This document shows, in pieces, positions 1 to 9,053 of a stretch of 64,000 nucleotides of DNA; positions within the stretch are counted from its first letter, which is position 1; every line of letters begins with the position of its first letter. Under the pieces are notes generated by a model. That model ran no database searches and was not told where the DNA came from. It saw nothing but the letters and a program-made list of their open reading frames with translations. Source of the stretch: Baaleninema simplex PCC 7105. Its GTDB lineage: Bacteria; Cyanobacteriota; Cyanobacteriia; Cyanobacteriales; Geitlerinemataceae. Both the position numbers and the translations under genes were made by a program. Location: positions 3,459,922 to 3,523,921 of the forward strand of contig NZ_KB235958.1 in the NCBI RefSeq assembly GCF_000332355.1. The letters run 5' to 3'.

Positions 1-758
1 TCGACGTTGCAGCAATTTCAGCTTGCGGTGCAAATTGTTGAAAAAGCGAGGTCGCTCGACCTGTTCTCCATCAGACGTTGAAAGAAAGTACTCCACTCCA
101 GTCCAACGTCAATCCCTACCGGATGTCCGTGAGGGGCTACAGCAGGAATATCGACGTCAGCCTGAAGGCTAAGCACGACAAAGTACCCGGATGCCTTGCG
201 GACAATCTGGGCTTGCTTAACCTGGAATAAATCAGGAATTTTCCGCGACCACCGAACCCGAACCCATCCCAACTGAGGCAACTTAATCCCTTTGTCAGAC
301 ACACAGTTTTTGAGTCCTCGACTCCGCTCGGACTCAACGCTGAGCGGAGCCGAAGCGTTGAGCATCTGGGGGAAGACAAAGCTTCGCATCCGGTTGGGTT
401 TTTTGAACCGTGGAAGACCCGAACGCTTTAACCGCCACGACTCCCAGGAGGCTTCCAGTTTTCGGATGACTTGTTGAAGCACTTGGGCATTAACAGTCTT
501 TAATCGGGGGTATTCAGCTTTGGCCGCAGTTAGCGACTTGCACTGCCGCGCATAACTGGGAAATGGTGCATCCGCAGGCCAGATAAATTCCTGCCGAATC
601 GAACACGCATTCACGGGCGACTTTCGGGAATTTAGCCAATCCTTACGTTCCCGCAGAGCAAAATTCCAGACATTGCGGCACACATCCAAAATGTGTTCGA
701 TGTCTGAAACCTGCTCCGCCGTTGGCTCTAGCTTGAATTCCCACGTCATGTTTAGCAT
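1..758 (-). pseudogene. tnpB: Broken tnpB (copy 1)
   Basis: TnpB is the RNA-guided nuclease of IS200/IS605 elements. The reading frame starts MLNMTWEFKLEPT at 758 and has the N-terminal OrfB helix-turn-helix region and the first RuvC motif, GIDVGLE. Two lesions are visible against the other copies. A 48-bp insertion (44-bp palindromic core plus a 4-bp duplication) at about 311-362 adds 16 residues in frame. A 5-bp duplication (TGGAG twice) near 90-100, just after the RuvC-I aspartate, shifts the frame so the protein ends 26 residues later. The rest of the gene lies left of the window. Confidence 0.85.
315..358. repeat. 44-bp palindromic insert in tnpB copy 1
   Basis: The tnpB copies at 14.4 and 27.9 kb lack this segment. 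It is flanked by TGAG at 311-314 and 359-362, a likely 4-bp target duplication. With the flanks it forms two tandem 7-bp stems, TGAGTCC/GGACTCA and CAACGCT/AGCGTTG. Their 12-nt loops are complementary to each other at 11 of 12 positions. It resembles the very small dispersed palindromic repeats known in cyanobacteria. Confidence 0.75.
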
Positions 759-879
759 GAAACTATCTTAGCTTAGAAAATAAATATTTGTTTCCTAGGC
801 TTAAGTGAACTACTCCCTCCCGTCGCTTCACCACCCCCCAAGCCCTCGGCTATGGGCGGAGCACTGCGACGGATCTTGG

Positions 880-948
880 TAGGGTGTGTGACGCGGACAT
901 AAAATGTCTTGTTTTGAAAACCACATAGAATTTCCCGCGTCACGCACC
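880..948. repeat. Intergenic hairpin element, GTGTGACGCGG type
   Basis: The ends are inverted repeats: GGTGTGTGACGCGG on the left and CCGCGTCACGCACC on the right, with an AT-rich centre. It is the first of a dispersed family; relatives lie at 971, 6940, 43094 and 43214. It abuts the left end of the IS copy at 1-880. Confidence 0.7.
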
Positions 949-970
949 TTGGGAGCGTGAACAGAATCAG

Positions 971-1033
971 TAGGGTGCGTGACTTGAAACATGGAGTGTA
1001 AATCCTTAGACCCATAAATCGTCACGCACCGCC
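971..1033. repeat. Intergenic hairpin element, second member
   Basis: TAGGGTGCGTGAC on the left pairs with GTCACGCACC on the right. The interior differs from the neighbour at 880-948, so the ends are conserved and the core is not. A looser relative lies at 18270-18325. Confidence 0.65.
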
Positions 1034-1176
1034 AATGTACACCGCCAACCTACAAAGGTGCGTGTTTATCAGTGAAGAGGGCAGAGGGCAGAATGTAGAG
1101 TGGGAATTCCTCTTTAACGCTTCACTCTAGACTCTTAACTCTTCCCTGAAAGAAGCGCACCGCCAAAGTGTAAATT

Positions 1177-1236
1177 CTCCCCTTCTCCCCCTCTCCCTCT
1201 CTCCCTCTCTCCCTCTCTCCCTCTCTCCCCTTCTCC
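1177..1236. repeat. Short tandem repeat (CTCCCTCT type)
   Basis: A pyrimidine-rich array of 7-8 bp units runs up to the start codon at 1238. It is preceded by GCACCGCCAAAGTGTAAATTC, a segment that also precedes the array at 7027. Heptamer-type tandem repeats of this sort are common between cyanobacterial genes. Confidence 0.8.
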
Positions 1237-1237
1237 C

Positions 1238-1918
1238 ATGAAACTCGACGCCATTTTCGTTCCCCAAGGTGTGGAATATCAAACAGTACGCAGGGCGTTC
1301 GATCGCACCCACGCTCTAGCTTTGCCCTTAATCGTGGCGATTCCAGTGGGAATCGACCCCGTGCGACAGTTTTTAAAAACGTGGAAAACGCAGCATCCCC
1401 AGGTCTCGCGGGTGTTGATAATGGGACTGGCTGGCAGTTTGTCACCCCAGTTCGCGCCAGGAAGGGGGACACTTTGTCATGAGTGTGTCACTCCCGATGG
1501 AACTCAAGTGACAACAAAGTCGAACTGGGTCGAATCGCTGTCTCTGAACTTATCCGAGGTTCGCGCCTGTAGCGTCGAAACCCCAGTGGTTCGCGTCGAG
1601 GAAAAACGACAATTGTACCGAAACACCCAGGCACAAATCGTAGAGATGGAGGGACTGGCGGTGTTCGAGGCATTTTCCGAGGCGGCGATGGTGCGAGTAA
1701 TTAGCGACGGGAGCGATCGCAACCTCCCCGATTTATCCGACGCCATCGATCCGACCGGACACTTGAAATCCCTACCGTTAACCTTCACCTTCGTCCGTCA
1801 ACCTCGAGCTGCCTTTTATCTAATCCGGGGTGCGATCGAGGGGTTAAAAACCTTAAAAAAAATTGCAGAAACGATCGCGCGATCGATCGAGACAAATGGT
1901 GAGAAGATGAAGGCGTGA
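1238..1918 (+). CDS. Purine/uridine phosphorylase-superfamily protein
   Basis: This 226-residue protein belongs to the nucleoside phosphorylase / MTA-SAH nucleosidase fold. Visible support is an N-terminal strand ending in VPQGVEYQ, a glycine segment IMGLAGSLSP, the family signature VEMEGLAVFEAF near residue 136, and VISDGSD near 156, where the family places the base-binding acidic residue. Cyanobacterial relatives are usually called only phosphorylase family or nucleosidase, and the substrate cannot be told. It lies 92 bp before ftsQ on the same strand. The start follows the CT-rich array directly, with no clear ribosome-binding site. Confidence 0.75.
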   Translation: MKLDAIFVPQGVEYQTVRRAFDRTHALALPLIVAIPVGIDPVRQFLKTWKTQHPQVSRVLIMGLAGSLSPQFAPGRGTLCHECVTPDGTQVTTKSNWVESLSLNLSEVRACSVETPVVRVEEKRQLYRNTQAQIVEMEGLAVFEAFSEAAMVRVISDGSDRNLPDLSDAIDPTGHLKSLPLTFTFVRQPRAAFYLIRGAIEGLKTLKKIAETIARSIETNGEKMKA

Positions 1919-2009
1919 AAGGGTGCAATCGTTACCGACAAAGGGGTTTTACCCCTAGTGACTTCAACCAGTCACGACTGTTTTGCTCCCAATTTTGGCT
2001 TGCTGAAAT

Positions 2010-2882
2010 ATGACTGCCGATCCGTCGTTCTCTTCAATTTCGGCTCGCGATTTAAGCGATCGCCGCCAACACCTGCGCCGCCAGCGTGGGTGGAAACGAC
2101 TTCGAGGAAGTTTTCGGTTTTTGGTCGTGTCGGCCTTAGCGGGTGGCGTATTTTGGGGGGTGACGCGACCCGATTGGACGATTCGCACCCCCGATCGCGT
2201 GCGGATCGAAGGCAATCAGTGGTTGTCCGACGACGTCGTGCGAGCCGCACTACCGATCGCCTATCCCGAACCCTTACTTCATCTCGATCCCCAAGAGATC
2301 GCCGACGTTCTCGAAGCCAGTACCCCGATCGCCGAAGCGATCGTGCGGCGAGAACTGCTACCGCCGCGTTTGGTGGTACGAGTGCGCGAACGGCGTCCCG
2401 TGGCTGTGGCGTATCTCGTCGAACCCCACACGGGAACCGCGCGGCCGGGCGATCGCGTGGGATTGCTCGACGCCAGCGGCTTTTGGATGCCCATCGAAAA
2501 TTACGAGATTCTCAACCGTCTGACCTTACCTTCGTTGCGGGTATTGGGATCGAGCGATCGCTACCGTAACGACTGGGCGATCGCCTACCGCGCCCTCGAG
2601 ACAACCCCCGTCGATATTAGCGAACTCGACTGGCGCGACCCCACCAACCTGATTCTGACCACGCGCGAACTGGGAACCGTTCACCTGGGGCCCTTCGACG
2701 ATCGCTTTTCCGAACGGCTCGAGGCGCTCGATCGCTTGCGAAACTTACCCGAAACCGTCGATCTCAGCCAAATCGCCTACATCGACCTGCGCGATCCCGA
2801 CGCGCCCCGATTACAACTGATGCGATCGAACCTCCCTCCCGAAGCCCTCGAATTACCCTCAGAAGAGAACTCAGGCGACTAA
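2010..2882 (+). CDS. ftsQ: Cell division protein FtsQ
   Basis: FtsQ is a bitopic inner-membrane protein that links the Z-ring to the FtsB/FtsL and septal peptidoglycan machinery. This 290-residue protein has a basic cytoplasmic N-terminus, one membrane helix at about 35-53, then a POTRA segment beginning RVRIEGNQWLSDD and a beta domain containing LVVRVRERRPVA. Order and length fit the family. It lies upstream of ftsZ on the same strand, as is typical, but separated by about 400 bp, so ftsZ probably has its own promoter. Confidence 0.88.
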   Translation: MTADPSFSSISARDLSDRRQHLRRQRGWKRLRGSFRFLVVSALAGGVFWGVTRPDWTIRTPDRVRIEGNQWLSDDVVRAALPIAYPEPLLHLDPQEIADVLEASTPIAEAIVRRELLPPRLVVRVRERRPVAVAYLVEPHTGTARPGDRVGLLDASGFWMPIENYEILNRLTLPSLRVLGSSDRYRNDWAIAYRALETTPVDISELDWRDPTNLILTTRELGTVHLGPFDDRFSERLEALDRLRNLPETVDLSQIAYIDLRDPDAPRLQLMRSNLPPEALELPSEENSGD

Positions 2883-3279
2883 CCGAAGCGGCGTTTGAGC
2901 CGACTTGCCACTTGTTGCTATGATGAGGTATCTTCCGGTCGAGACGGTAGTTTCCCCGTCCGTTTTGTATAGAGCGACTGTTCGCTGTTCGGTCTAAGCA
3001 AGTTCCTTGCAAACTGCCGTCAAACTCTCGATCGGGCGAAACGAGCCGTTCGGAATGTTAAACTTCAAACGGACTATCTGAGATACGGAAGATCGCACTG
3101 AAAAACGGTTGTTTTGCCGTTTCTCGTCAGGGCGAACCGGATTGGTGATGTGTCGCGATCGCGTTCGTTATTCTAGAATTCGATCGCCATCTCATCAACA
3201 TCCGGAACGTTTTATTCGATCGCTGACGTTCAGTTGCCAACTCTCGACCCTTCTTGTTCACCGATTTCGCTCGATTCCA
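2883..3279 (+). other. ftsQ-ftsZ intergenic region, long ftsZ leader
   Basis: About 400 bp without a convincing gene. The ftsZ frame is open upstream to 3109, but that stretch resembles no FtsZ N-terminus. TATGAT near 2920 with TTGAGC 18 bp upstream is a possible sigma70 promoter. No terminator hairpin is obvious after ftsQ. Confidence 0.4.
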
Positions 3280-4557
3280 ATGACCCCTAACAGTCAACTC
3301 GCGCTGTCACACTCCAATCCCCCATCAGAAGGTTCGGCAAACTTTCCCGTCGCCGCAGACAATACAAATCCTTTTGGCAACGCGGGGTTGTACGGAGATC
3401 GAACGGACAAACGTCGCACCCCCGACGAAGAATCGACCTTCGGAAACATTCTACCGAGCAGTGTGGCGAAGATTAAAGTCATCGGCGTCGGTGGCGGTGG
3501 TGGTAACGCCGTCAACCGCATGATCGCCGCAGAAATGTCCAATATTGAATTTTGGGCAGTCAATACCGACGCTCAATCTCTCGTTAGTTCGGCTGCCCCC
3601 AGACGCCTGCAAATCGGACAGAAGCTCACGCGCGGTCTGGGAGCAGGCGGCAATCCAGCCATCGGTCAAAAAGCAGCCGAAGAATGTCGCGACGAGCTAA
3701 TGGCCGCCTTAGAAGGCTCGGATTTAGTCTTTATCACTGCCGGAATGGGTGGCGGAACGGGAACCGGGGCTGCGCCCATCGTCGCGGAAATGGCCAAAGA
3801 AGCCGGGGCGTTAACGGTGGGCATCGTCACGCGACCGTTTATGTTTGAGGGACGCCGACGCTCCGAACAGGCCAAACAGGGAATCGAAGCCCTACAAAGC
3901 CGCGTCGATACCCTCATCGTCATTCCCAACGACAAACTCCTAGCGGTCATTCCCGAACAGACCCCAGTTCAAGAAGCGTTCCGCTACGCCGATGAAATCC
4001 TCCGCCAAGGGGTTCAAGGGATCTCCGATATTATTACGATCCCCGGCTTGGTGAACGTGGACTTTGCCGACATTCGCGCCGTGATGGCCGATGCCGGTTC
4101 GGCCATGATGGGAATCGGTCAGGGATCGGGCAAGTCCCGCGCTCGAGAAGCTGCCTCGGCCGCCATTTCCTCGCCGTTGCTGGAAGCCTCGATCGAAGGC
4201 GCGAAAGGGGTGGTGTTCAATATCACTGGCGGAACGGACATGACCTTACACGAAGTCACCGCCGCCGCCGAGACGATTTACGAGGTGGTCGATCCCAACG
4301 CCAACATTATTTTTGGAGCGGTTCTCGACGATCGCATGCAGGGAGAGGTGAAAATGACGGTGATCGCCACCGGATTTGCGCCGGACGCCCACGAAACCGT
4401 CCCGACGCGCACCGTACAAGCTCCGCAGCGACGGGAGTTCGTGCAACCGCAAACCCCTGCTCCCGCCCCGGAACCTCAGACCCCACAACCCCGTTTTGGC
4501 ATTCCCGGCGGCTTGGATATTCCCGAATTCTTACAGCGCCGTCGGAATCGGGAATAG
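3280..4557 (+). CDS. ftsZ: Cell division GTPase FtsZ
   Basis: FtsZ polymerises into the cytokinetic ring. The 425-residue product has the cyanobacterial layout: a variable N-terminal extension to about residue 60, the start of the GTPase domain at [14 protein letters not shown], the tubulin signature [10 protein letters not shown], the synergy-loop region [11 protein letters not shown], and a C-terminal peptide [12 protein letters not shown] that binds partner proteins. The ATG at 3280 (MTPNSQLAL) is preferred over an earlier in-frame start at 3109, because it gives the usual cyanobacterial length of about 425-430 residues. The proline-rich stretch before the tail is the normal disordered linker. 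Confidence 0.97.
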   Translation: MTPNSQLALSHSNPPSEGSANFPVAADNTNPFGNAGLYGDRTDKRRTPDEESTFGNILPSSVAKIKVIGVGGGGGNAVNRMIAAEMSNIEFWAVNTDAQSLVSSAAPRRLQIGQKLTRGLGAGGNPAIGQKAAEECRDELMAALEGSDLVFITAGMGGGTGTGAAPIVAEMAKEAGALTVGIVTRPFMFEGRRRSEQAKQGIEALQSRVDTLIVIPNDKLLAVIPEQTPVQEAFRYADEILRQGVQGISDIITIPGLVNVDFADIRAVMADAGSAMMGIGQGSGKSRAREAASAAISSPLLEASIEGAKGVVFNITGGTDMTLHEVTAAAETIYEVVDPNANIIFGAVLDDRMQGEVKMTVIATGFAPDAHETVPTRTVQAPQRREFVQPQTPAPAPEPQTPQPRFGIPGGLDIPEFLQRRRNRE

Positions 4558-4603
4558 GCCGCTTGTAGGTTGGCTTTCTCGGTGAAGTAGGATCGGTTCG
4601 TGG

Positions 4604-4873
4604 AGGGAGAGAAGGGGAGAGGGGGAGAGGGGGAGAAGGGGAGAGGGGGAGAGGGGGAGAAACTGTTGCCTGTCAACTGTCCTCACTGTTCGCTGCTCGC
4701 TGCTGACTGTTCACTGTAAAAGGGGAGAGGGGGAGAAACTGTTGCCTGTCAACTGTCCTTACTGTTCGCTGCTCGCTGCTGACTGTTCACTGTAAAAGGG
4801 GAGAGGGGGAGAAACTGTTGCCTGTCAACTGTCCTCACTGTTCGCTGCTCGCTGCTGACTGTTCACTGTAAAA
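4604..4873. repeat. G-rich tandem array plus three 76-bp tandem copies
   Basis: A GGGGAGAG-type array (about 4604-4660) leads into three head-to-tail copies of a 76-bp unit (about 4645-4873). Equivalent bases lie at 4663, 4739 and 4815, an exact period of 76. The copies differ at about one base (CCTC versus CCTT). Each unit starts with the G-rich motif and includes ACTGTTCGCTGCTCGCTG. The array fills nearly all the space between ftsZ and thiD. Confidence 0.9.
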
Positions 4874-4874
4874 C

Positions 4875-5687
4875 ATGGAATGCGATCGCGTTCCCGTTGC
4901 CCTCACGATCGCCGGATCGGATAGTGGAGGCGGTGCGGGAATTCAAGCTGATTTACGAACCTTTGCGTTTCACTGCGTTCACGGGACGAGCGCTCTGACC
5001 TGCGTGACCGCTCAGAATACTCTGGGCGTGAACCGAGTCGATGCATTACCCGCCGAAAGCGTATTAGCGCAAATTGACGCGATTGTCAAGGATATTGGCG
5101 TCGATGCGGCAAAGACGGGAATGTTATTAAACGCTGACATTATGTCGGCAGTTGCCGAGGCGATCGCTCGATCGGGCATAAATCGCCTCGTAGTCGATCC
5201 GGTGATGGTGTCGCGAACCGGGGCGCAACTGATCGACGATCGCGCGATCGCGACCCTGATCGATCTCGTGGTTCCCCAAGCCTCGATCCTCACCCCCAAC
5301 CGCTACGAAGCTCAGATTCTCGCCCAACAGGAGGTTAACAACCTCGACGACATGAAAACCGCCGCCGAACGCATTCACCGACTCGACTGTGCGGCAGTTC
5401 TCGTCAAAGGTGGGGGAATGGCCGGGGAATTGCGGGGAGTAGACGTGTGGTTTGACGGCGAACAGCTAGAAATCGTAAAAACCGAAACCGTCGATACGCC
5501 TCACACCCACGGTACTGGCTGCACCCTCTCCGCCGCGATCGCCGCCAATCTCGCCCTCGGAAAACCGCCGTTGACCGCCGTGCGCGACGCCAAAACTTAT
5601 CTAACCCACGCCTTGCATCACGCCTTAGCGATCGGTGGCGGCCAGGGGCCGGTCGGTCATTTTTTCCCGTTGCGAGAACGGGATTAA
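4875..5687 (+). CDS. thiD: Hydroxymethylpyrimidine / phosphomethylpyrimidine kinase
   Basis: ThiD phosphorylates HMP and HMP-phosphate to supply the pyrimidine half of thiamine. The 270-residue protein has the ribokinase-fold signatures of the family: TIAGSDSGGGAGIQADL near the N-terminus, VDPVMVSRTG in the middle, LTPNRYEA, and the anion-hole and catalytic motif HTHGTGCTLSAAIA near residue 213. Length is typical. No THI-box could be recognised upstream, where the 76-bp array sits directly against the start codon. Confidence 0.94.
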   Translation: MECDRVPVALTIAGSDSGGGAGIQADLRTFAFHCVHGTSALTCVTAQNTLGVNRVDALPAESVLAQIDAIVKDIGVDAAKTGMLLNADIMSAVAEAIARSGINRLVVDPVMVSRTGAQLIDDRAIATLIDLVVPQASILTPNRYEAQILAQQEVNNLDDMKTAAERIHRLDCAAVLVKGGGMAGELRGVDVWFDGEQLEIVKTETVDTPHTHGTGCTLSAAIAANLALGKPPLTAVRDAKTYLTHALHHALAIGGGQGPVGHFFPLRERD

Positions 5688-5997
5688 AGAACAAAGAAGA
5701 ACACTTCAGAGAAAAACCCCTTCTCTGATGATGGGGCGTTGGCTCGCAAACATCCGCCATGCACCTACGAGAGGGAACTCCAAGCTAAGCTACAATAGTA
5801 ATAAACGAGCAAAATGCAAAGGTTGAACGAAAGCCCGTGTTTGGTAACGTTTGATATCTCTATCATTTGATATCTCTATCATTTGATATCTCTGTAAAGC
5901 TCGAAATAAAACTTGAAGTAAAGCTCGAAATCGACCTCGTGAAGTGCTTCAAAGACGGTGGCGTTAACTGAACTGAAAAAGATGTCAAAATAGAAAT
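5688..5997 (+). other. Intergenic region with a 16-bp triple repeat
   Basis: The unit TTTGATATCTCTATCA occurs at 5850, 5866 and 5882 (period 16, third copy incomplete). Shorter repeats of the type AAGCTCGAAAT follow to about 5935. No gene or terminator is evident. The repeats lie upstream of the hydrolase gene at 5998, so a regulatory role is possible but unproven. Confidence 0.7.
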
Positions 5998-6864
5998 ATG
6001 GCACGCATCGACATCCTCGGGATCGACCACACCTACGACTTGAGCGATCCCGTTCCCAACAGTTCAGTATTAGTTTTCGTTCATGGTTGGCTGCTCAGCC
6101 GTCAGTACTGGCAACCGCTCGTCCAGCGGTTATCAAAAACCTATCAGTGTTTGTGTTACGACCTGCGCGGGTTTGGAGAATCTCAACCCAACGGCGATCG
6201 CCTGCTACAAGTCCGCGATCGCTATACCCCCGCCGCCTACGCCAAAGACTTAGAAATCTTGCTCGATCGCCTAAATTTATCTAACGTTTGGCTGGTGGGA
6301 CATTCCCTCGGTGGAACCGTTGCCCTGTGGATGGCGTACCAATTCCCCCAGCGAGTGCGGGGAGTCGTCTGTCTCAACTCCGGCGGCGGCATTTACTTAA
6401 AAGAAGAGTTCGAGCGATTTCGCACCGCTGGCGTACAAATCGTGCGCTGGCGTCCCGTTTGGTTGGCGCAGTTTCCCTTCATCGACTGGCTGTTTGCGCG
6501 AGCTGCGGTCGCCCAACCCCTCGATCGCACCTGGGGACGACAGCGAGTCCTCGATTTCGTATGCGCCCATCCCGAAGCCGCACGAGGAGCGTTATTGGAC
6601 TCGACGACAGAAGACGAAGTTCACCGTTTGCCGCAAATTGTCTCGCAACTGCAACAGCCCGTGTATTTCATCGCCGGAGCGAAAGACAGAATTATGGAAC
6701 CGAAATACGTGCGCCATCTAGCAAGTTTCCATCATTTATTCGACTGTTGCGGCGACAACACCATCGAAGTCGAAAACTGCGGCCATCTCTCGATGGTGGA
6801 ACAACCCGATTTAATCGCATCTCGTTTGAGCGCGATCGTGCGCCAGTATGAGATGAGGGAATGA
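5998..6864 (+). CDS. Alpha/beta hydrolase
   Basis: This 288-residue cytoplasmic protein has the alpha/beta hydrolase fold with a complete catalytic triad: the nucleophile elbow GHSLGG near residue 101, an acid in AGAKDRIMEP near 227, and a histidine in NCGHLSMVEQP near 262. The HGW motif near 30 supplies the oxyanion hole. It has no signal peptide. The family includes esterases, haloperoxidase-like enzymes and many unassigned members, so no substrate is proposed. It stands alone, with repeat-filled gaps on both sides. Confidence 0.85.
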   Translation: MARIDILGIDHTYDLSDPVPNSSVLVFVHGWLLSRQYWQPLVQRLSKTYQCLCYDLRGFGESQPNGDRLLQVRDRYTPAAYAKDLEILLDRLNLSNVWLVGHSLGGTVALWMAYQFPQRVRGVVCLNSGGGIYLKEEFERFRTAGVQIVRWRPVWLAQFPFIDWLFARAAVAQPLDRTWGRQRVLDFVCAHPEAARGALLDSTTEDEVHRLPQIVSQLQQPVYFIAGAKDRIMEPKYVRHLASFHHLFDCCGDNTIEVENCGHLSMVEQPDLIASRLSAIVRQYEMRE

Positions 6865-6877
6865 GGAGGCTTTTTAC

Positions 6878-6937
6878 AGTCGCCAGTCACCAGTCACCAG
6901 TCACCAGTCACCAGTCACCAGTCACCAGTCACCAGTC
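6878..6937. repeat. CAGTCAC heptamer array
   Basis: About eight tandem copies of the 7-mer CAGTCAC (first copy imperfect). The same heptamer forms the array at 23691-23744. The next hairpin element follows within 3 bp. Confidence 0.9.
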
Positions 6938-6939
6938 GG

Positions 6940-7003
6940 TAGGGTGCGTCAGACTTGAAAACTGAAGAAGCCAACGGGAAATCACCCTCATCTGACGCAC
7001 CGC
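6940..7003. repeat. Intergenic hairpin element, third member
   Basis: GGTGCGTCAGA on the left pairs with TCTGACGCACC on the right. It is wedged between two tandem arrays, and the junction to the right one carries the GTGTAAATTCTC segment also seen near 1170. Confidence 0.7.
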
Positions 7004-7026
7004 CGAGGTGTAAATTCTCTAAAGGT

Positions 7027-7078
7027 GTCCCCTTCTCCCCCTCTCCCCCTCTCCCCCTCTCCCCCTCTCCCCCTCTCC
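7027..7078. repeat. CT-rich heptamer array
   Basis: Tandem CCCCTCT-type units, the same motif as at 1177 and, on the other strand, at 4604. Confidence 0.85.
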
Positions 7079-7145
7079 ATATTTCCGGACGAGCTAGACG
7101 GTATCTGTAAAAAGGGAATAGCACCCTGAAAGACTGGTTACGCCT

Positions 7146-9053
7146 ATGGGTACGCCCACCGCATTTCTCGCTCTCGCTGCACTAGCATCGCCGGAAGCCT
7201 CGCTCGACGCGTTGATGATGCCGGATGTCGCGACGCCACAACCGATCGCCTCCCAACCCGATGCAGAGGTTGCGATGGTTGCCGCTTCTCCGTCGGTCAG
7301 TGCGCCCGAAACGCTGTCTGGCTCGTTGTCGGGGTCGTCTTTGGCGACGGTTTCGGCTCGTCCGTTCGATCGCTACATTACGGTCTATCAGGCGCTGTTG
7401 ATGAGTTTGGCCCTGTCTCCCATCGGCGCGATCGCTGTTTTTGGGGTATTGCGCCGTCGCGTGGTGCAGCGTCTGGTGACGGAAGTACGCCACAAACTCA
7501 AACAGTTGGGGGATTTGGAAGGAAAACTCGCCACCTCGAGCCAACGAGCCGAACGATTGCTCGACGCGTTAGAACGACAGGTGGAAGACGCCAGTGAAGA
7601 CGCTCGGGGTCAGGTGGAATCGCTACGGCGAGATTTAGAGGTACAAATCGACGAAATTTACCAGGTGGAGCGGGTTCGCGAGGAATGCTTGCATCAGTTG
7701 CAGGCGGCGGTGTTGGAAACGCATCAGATCAAAGACCGCACGATCGCCGAAATTGCTAAGATTACACCGCAGGCGATTTTAGAATCGATTAAGCCGGAAC
7801 TGCGTCAAAAGGTACGAGCGGTAACGCAGCGGTTGGAGGCACTTCAGAAAAACTCGCCACAACAAAAGACCTCGACACAACAAAAGACCTCGGCCGAGAT
7901 CTCACCGAACAGCATCGATCGCGCGTTGCGCCAAGCCGAAAAAACCAAACGTCAGAATCCCGAAACGGCGATCGCGCTATACGAGCGGTTGTTGGAGGTC
8001 AAACCCGATACAGTCGAGGCTTGGCTGGGGTACGCCGAGGCGTTGGGAAAAGTTCAGCGACATTCCGATGCGATCGTGGCTGTCGAACGGGCGATCGCGT
8101 TGAATTCCAGCAACGCCGATGCGTGGTATCGTCGCGGCAACTTACTCTATCGCCTGCGCCAGTATGCTGACGCCGTTACGAGTTTCGACAATGCTATCGA
8201 ACGCCAGAGCGATCGCGCTGATTCCTGGTTCGGACGGGGGAATGCGTTAGGGCGGTTACAGCGACATCCCGAGGCGATCGCCAGTTACGATCGCGCGTTG
8301 CAACTGGCACCGAAAAAATACGAAGCTTGGTACAACCGCGCTAATGCGTTGGGGAAAATCCAACGTTACGATGACGCCCTGAAGAGTTATCAAAAAGCGT
8401 TACAGCTCCAACCGAAAAGCCAAGAAATTTGGCATAATTTCGGTGCGATTCTCAGCAAAATTCAGCGATACGACGAAGCGATCGCCGCATATCAAAGAGC
8501 TGCAGAACTCGACCCGTCGAAATTTGAATCTTGGTACAATCTCGGCAACGTCCTTAGTAAAGTCGAACGCTACGAAGACGCACTTCACGCTTACGAACAG
8601 GCTACAAAAATCAATTCAAATCGCTATGAAGTATGGTATAATCGCGGTGCGATACTCGTGAAATTACAGTGGTATAAAGCTGCCGTTACATCTTACGAAC
8701 GAGTTACGCAGCTCCAACCTTCAAATGCTGAAGCTTGGTACAATCGAGGCGTTTTACTCGAGAAGTTACAGCATTACGACAGTGCGTTAGAATCTTACGA
8801 CACTGCGATCGAAATTCAGCCGAATTATTACGAAGCTTGGTACGGAAGCGGTAGTGTTTTAGAAAAACTACGGCGTTACGAAGAAGCACTGACGGCATAC
8901 GAACGTGCGATTAAACTCAAACCCGAGCAGTATGAAGCGTGGTACAGTCGAGGACAGCTTTTATCGATTTTAAACCAACATCAAGAAGCGATGGCAAGTC
9001 TTGGAAAAGCCTTCCAAATTCAACATAGCCTTCTCCATCCGAGTGCCATGTAA
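7146..9053 (+). CDS. Membrane-anchored coiled-coil TPR protein
   Basis: This 635-residue protein has a low-complexity Ala/Ser/Pro N-terminus, one strong membrane helix at about 80-103, a long charged coiled coil (about 105-240), and at least ten tandem 34-residue TPR units from about 255 to the end. The TPRs carry repeated W-Y/N-R/L-G-x-x-L patterns such as AWYNRANALGKIQRYDDAL. TPRs are scaffolds for protein binding and no catalytic domain is present, so the partner is unknown. No near neighbour suggests a pathway. Base composition drifts toward AT across the last TPRs. Confidence 0.8.
   Translation: MGTPTAFLALAALASPEASLDALMMPDVATPQPIASQPDAEVAMVAASPSVSAPETLSGSLSGSSLATVSARPFDRYITVYQALLMSLALSPIGAIAVFGVLRRRVVQRLVTEVRHKLKQLGDLEGKLATSSQRAERLLDALERQVEDASEDARGQVESLRRDLEVQIDEIYQVERVREECLHQLQAAVLETHQIKDRTIAEIAKITPQAILESIKPELRQKVRAVTQRLEALQKNSPQQKTSTQQKTSAEISPNSIDRALRQAEKTKRQNPETAIALYERLLEVKPDTVEAWLGYAEALGKVQRHSDAIVAVERAIALNSSNADAWYRRGNLLYRLRQYADAVTSFDNAIERQSDRADSWFGRGNALGRLQRHPEAIASYDRALQLAPKKYEAWYNRANALGKIQRYDDALKSYQKALQLQPKSQEIWHNFGAILSKIQRYDEAIAAYQRAAELDPSKFESWYNLGNVLSKVERYEDALHAYEQATKINSNRYEVWYNRGAILVKLQWYKAAVTSYERVTQLQPSNAEAWYNRGVLLEKLQHYDSALESYDTAIEIQPNYYEAWYGSGSVLEKLRRYEEALTAYERAIKLKPEQYEAWYSRGQLLSILNQHQEAMASLGKAFQIQHSLLHPSAM

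Larger units (their letters stand above)
1..880 (-). mobile_element. IS200/IS605-type element, tnpB only (copy 1, partial)
   Basis: Read on the minus strand, this copy begins near 880 and runs off the left edge of the window. Its left end (about 780-880) is nearly identical to that of the copy at 27822, including the block around CAAGATCCGTCGCAG; the copy at 14341 and the remnant at 55482 have the same block in diverged form. All are preceded by CTAC or CTAT, which may be the retained target motif. No tnpA is seen, so it is an IS1341-like, tnpB-only form, probably mobilised in trans if at all. Confidence 0.8.

Noticed and set aside
3109-3279. Longer N-terminus for FtsZ
   Set aside because: The extra 57 residues resemble no cyanobacterial FtsZ start, and the ATG at 3280 gives the usual length.
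6878-6937. Possible CRISPR-like array
   Set aside because: The unit is a 7-bp heptamer with no spacers; the same holds for the array at 23691. No cas genes are present.
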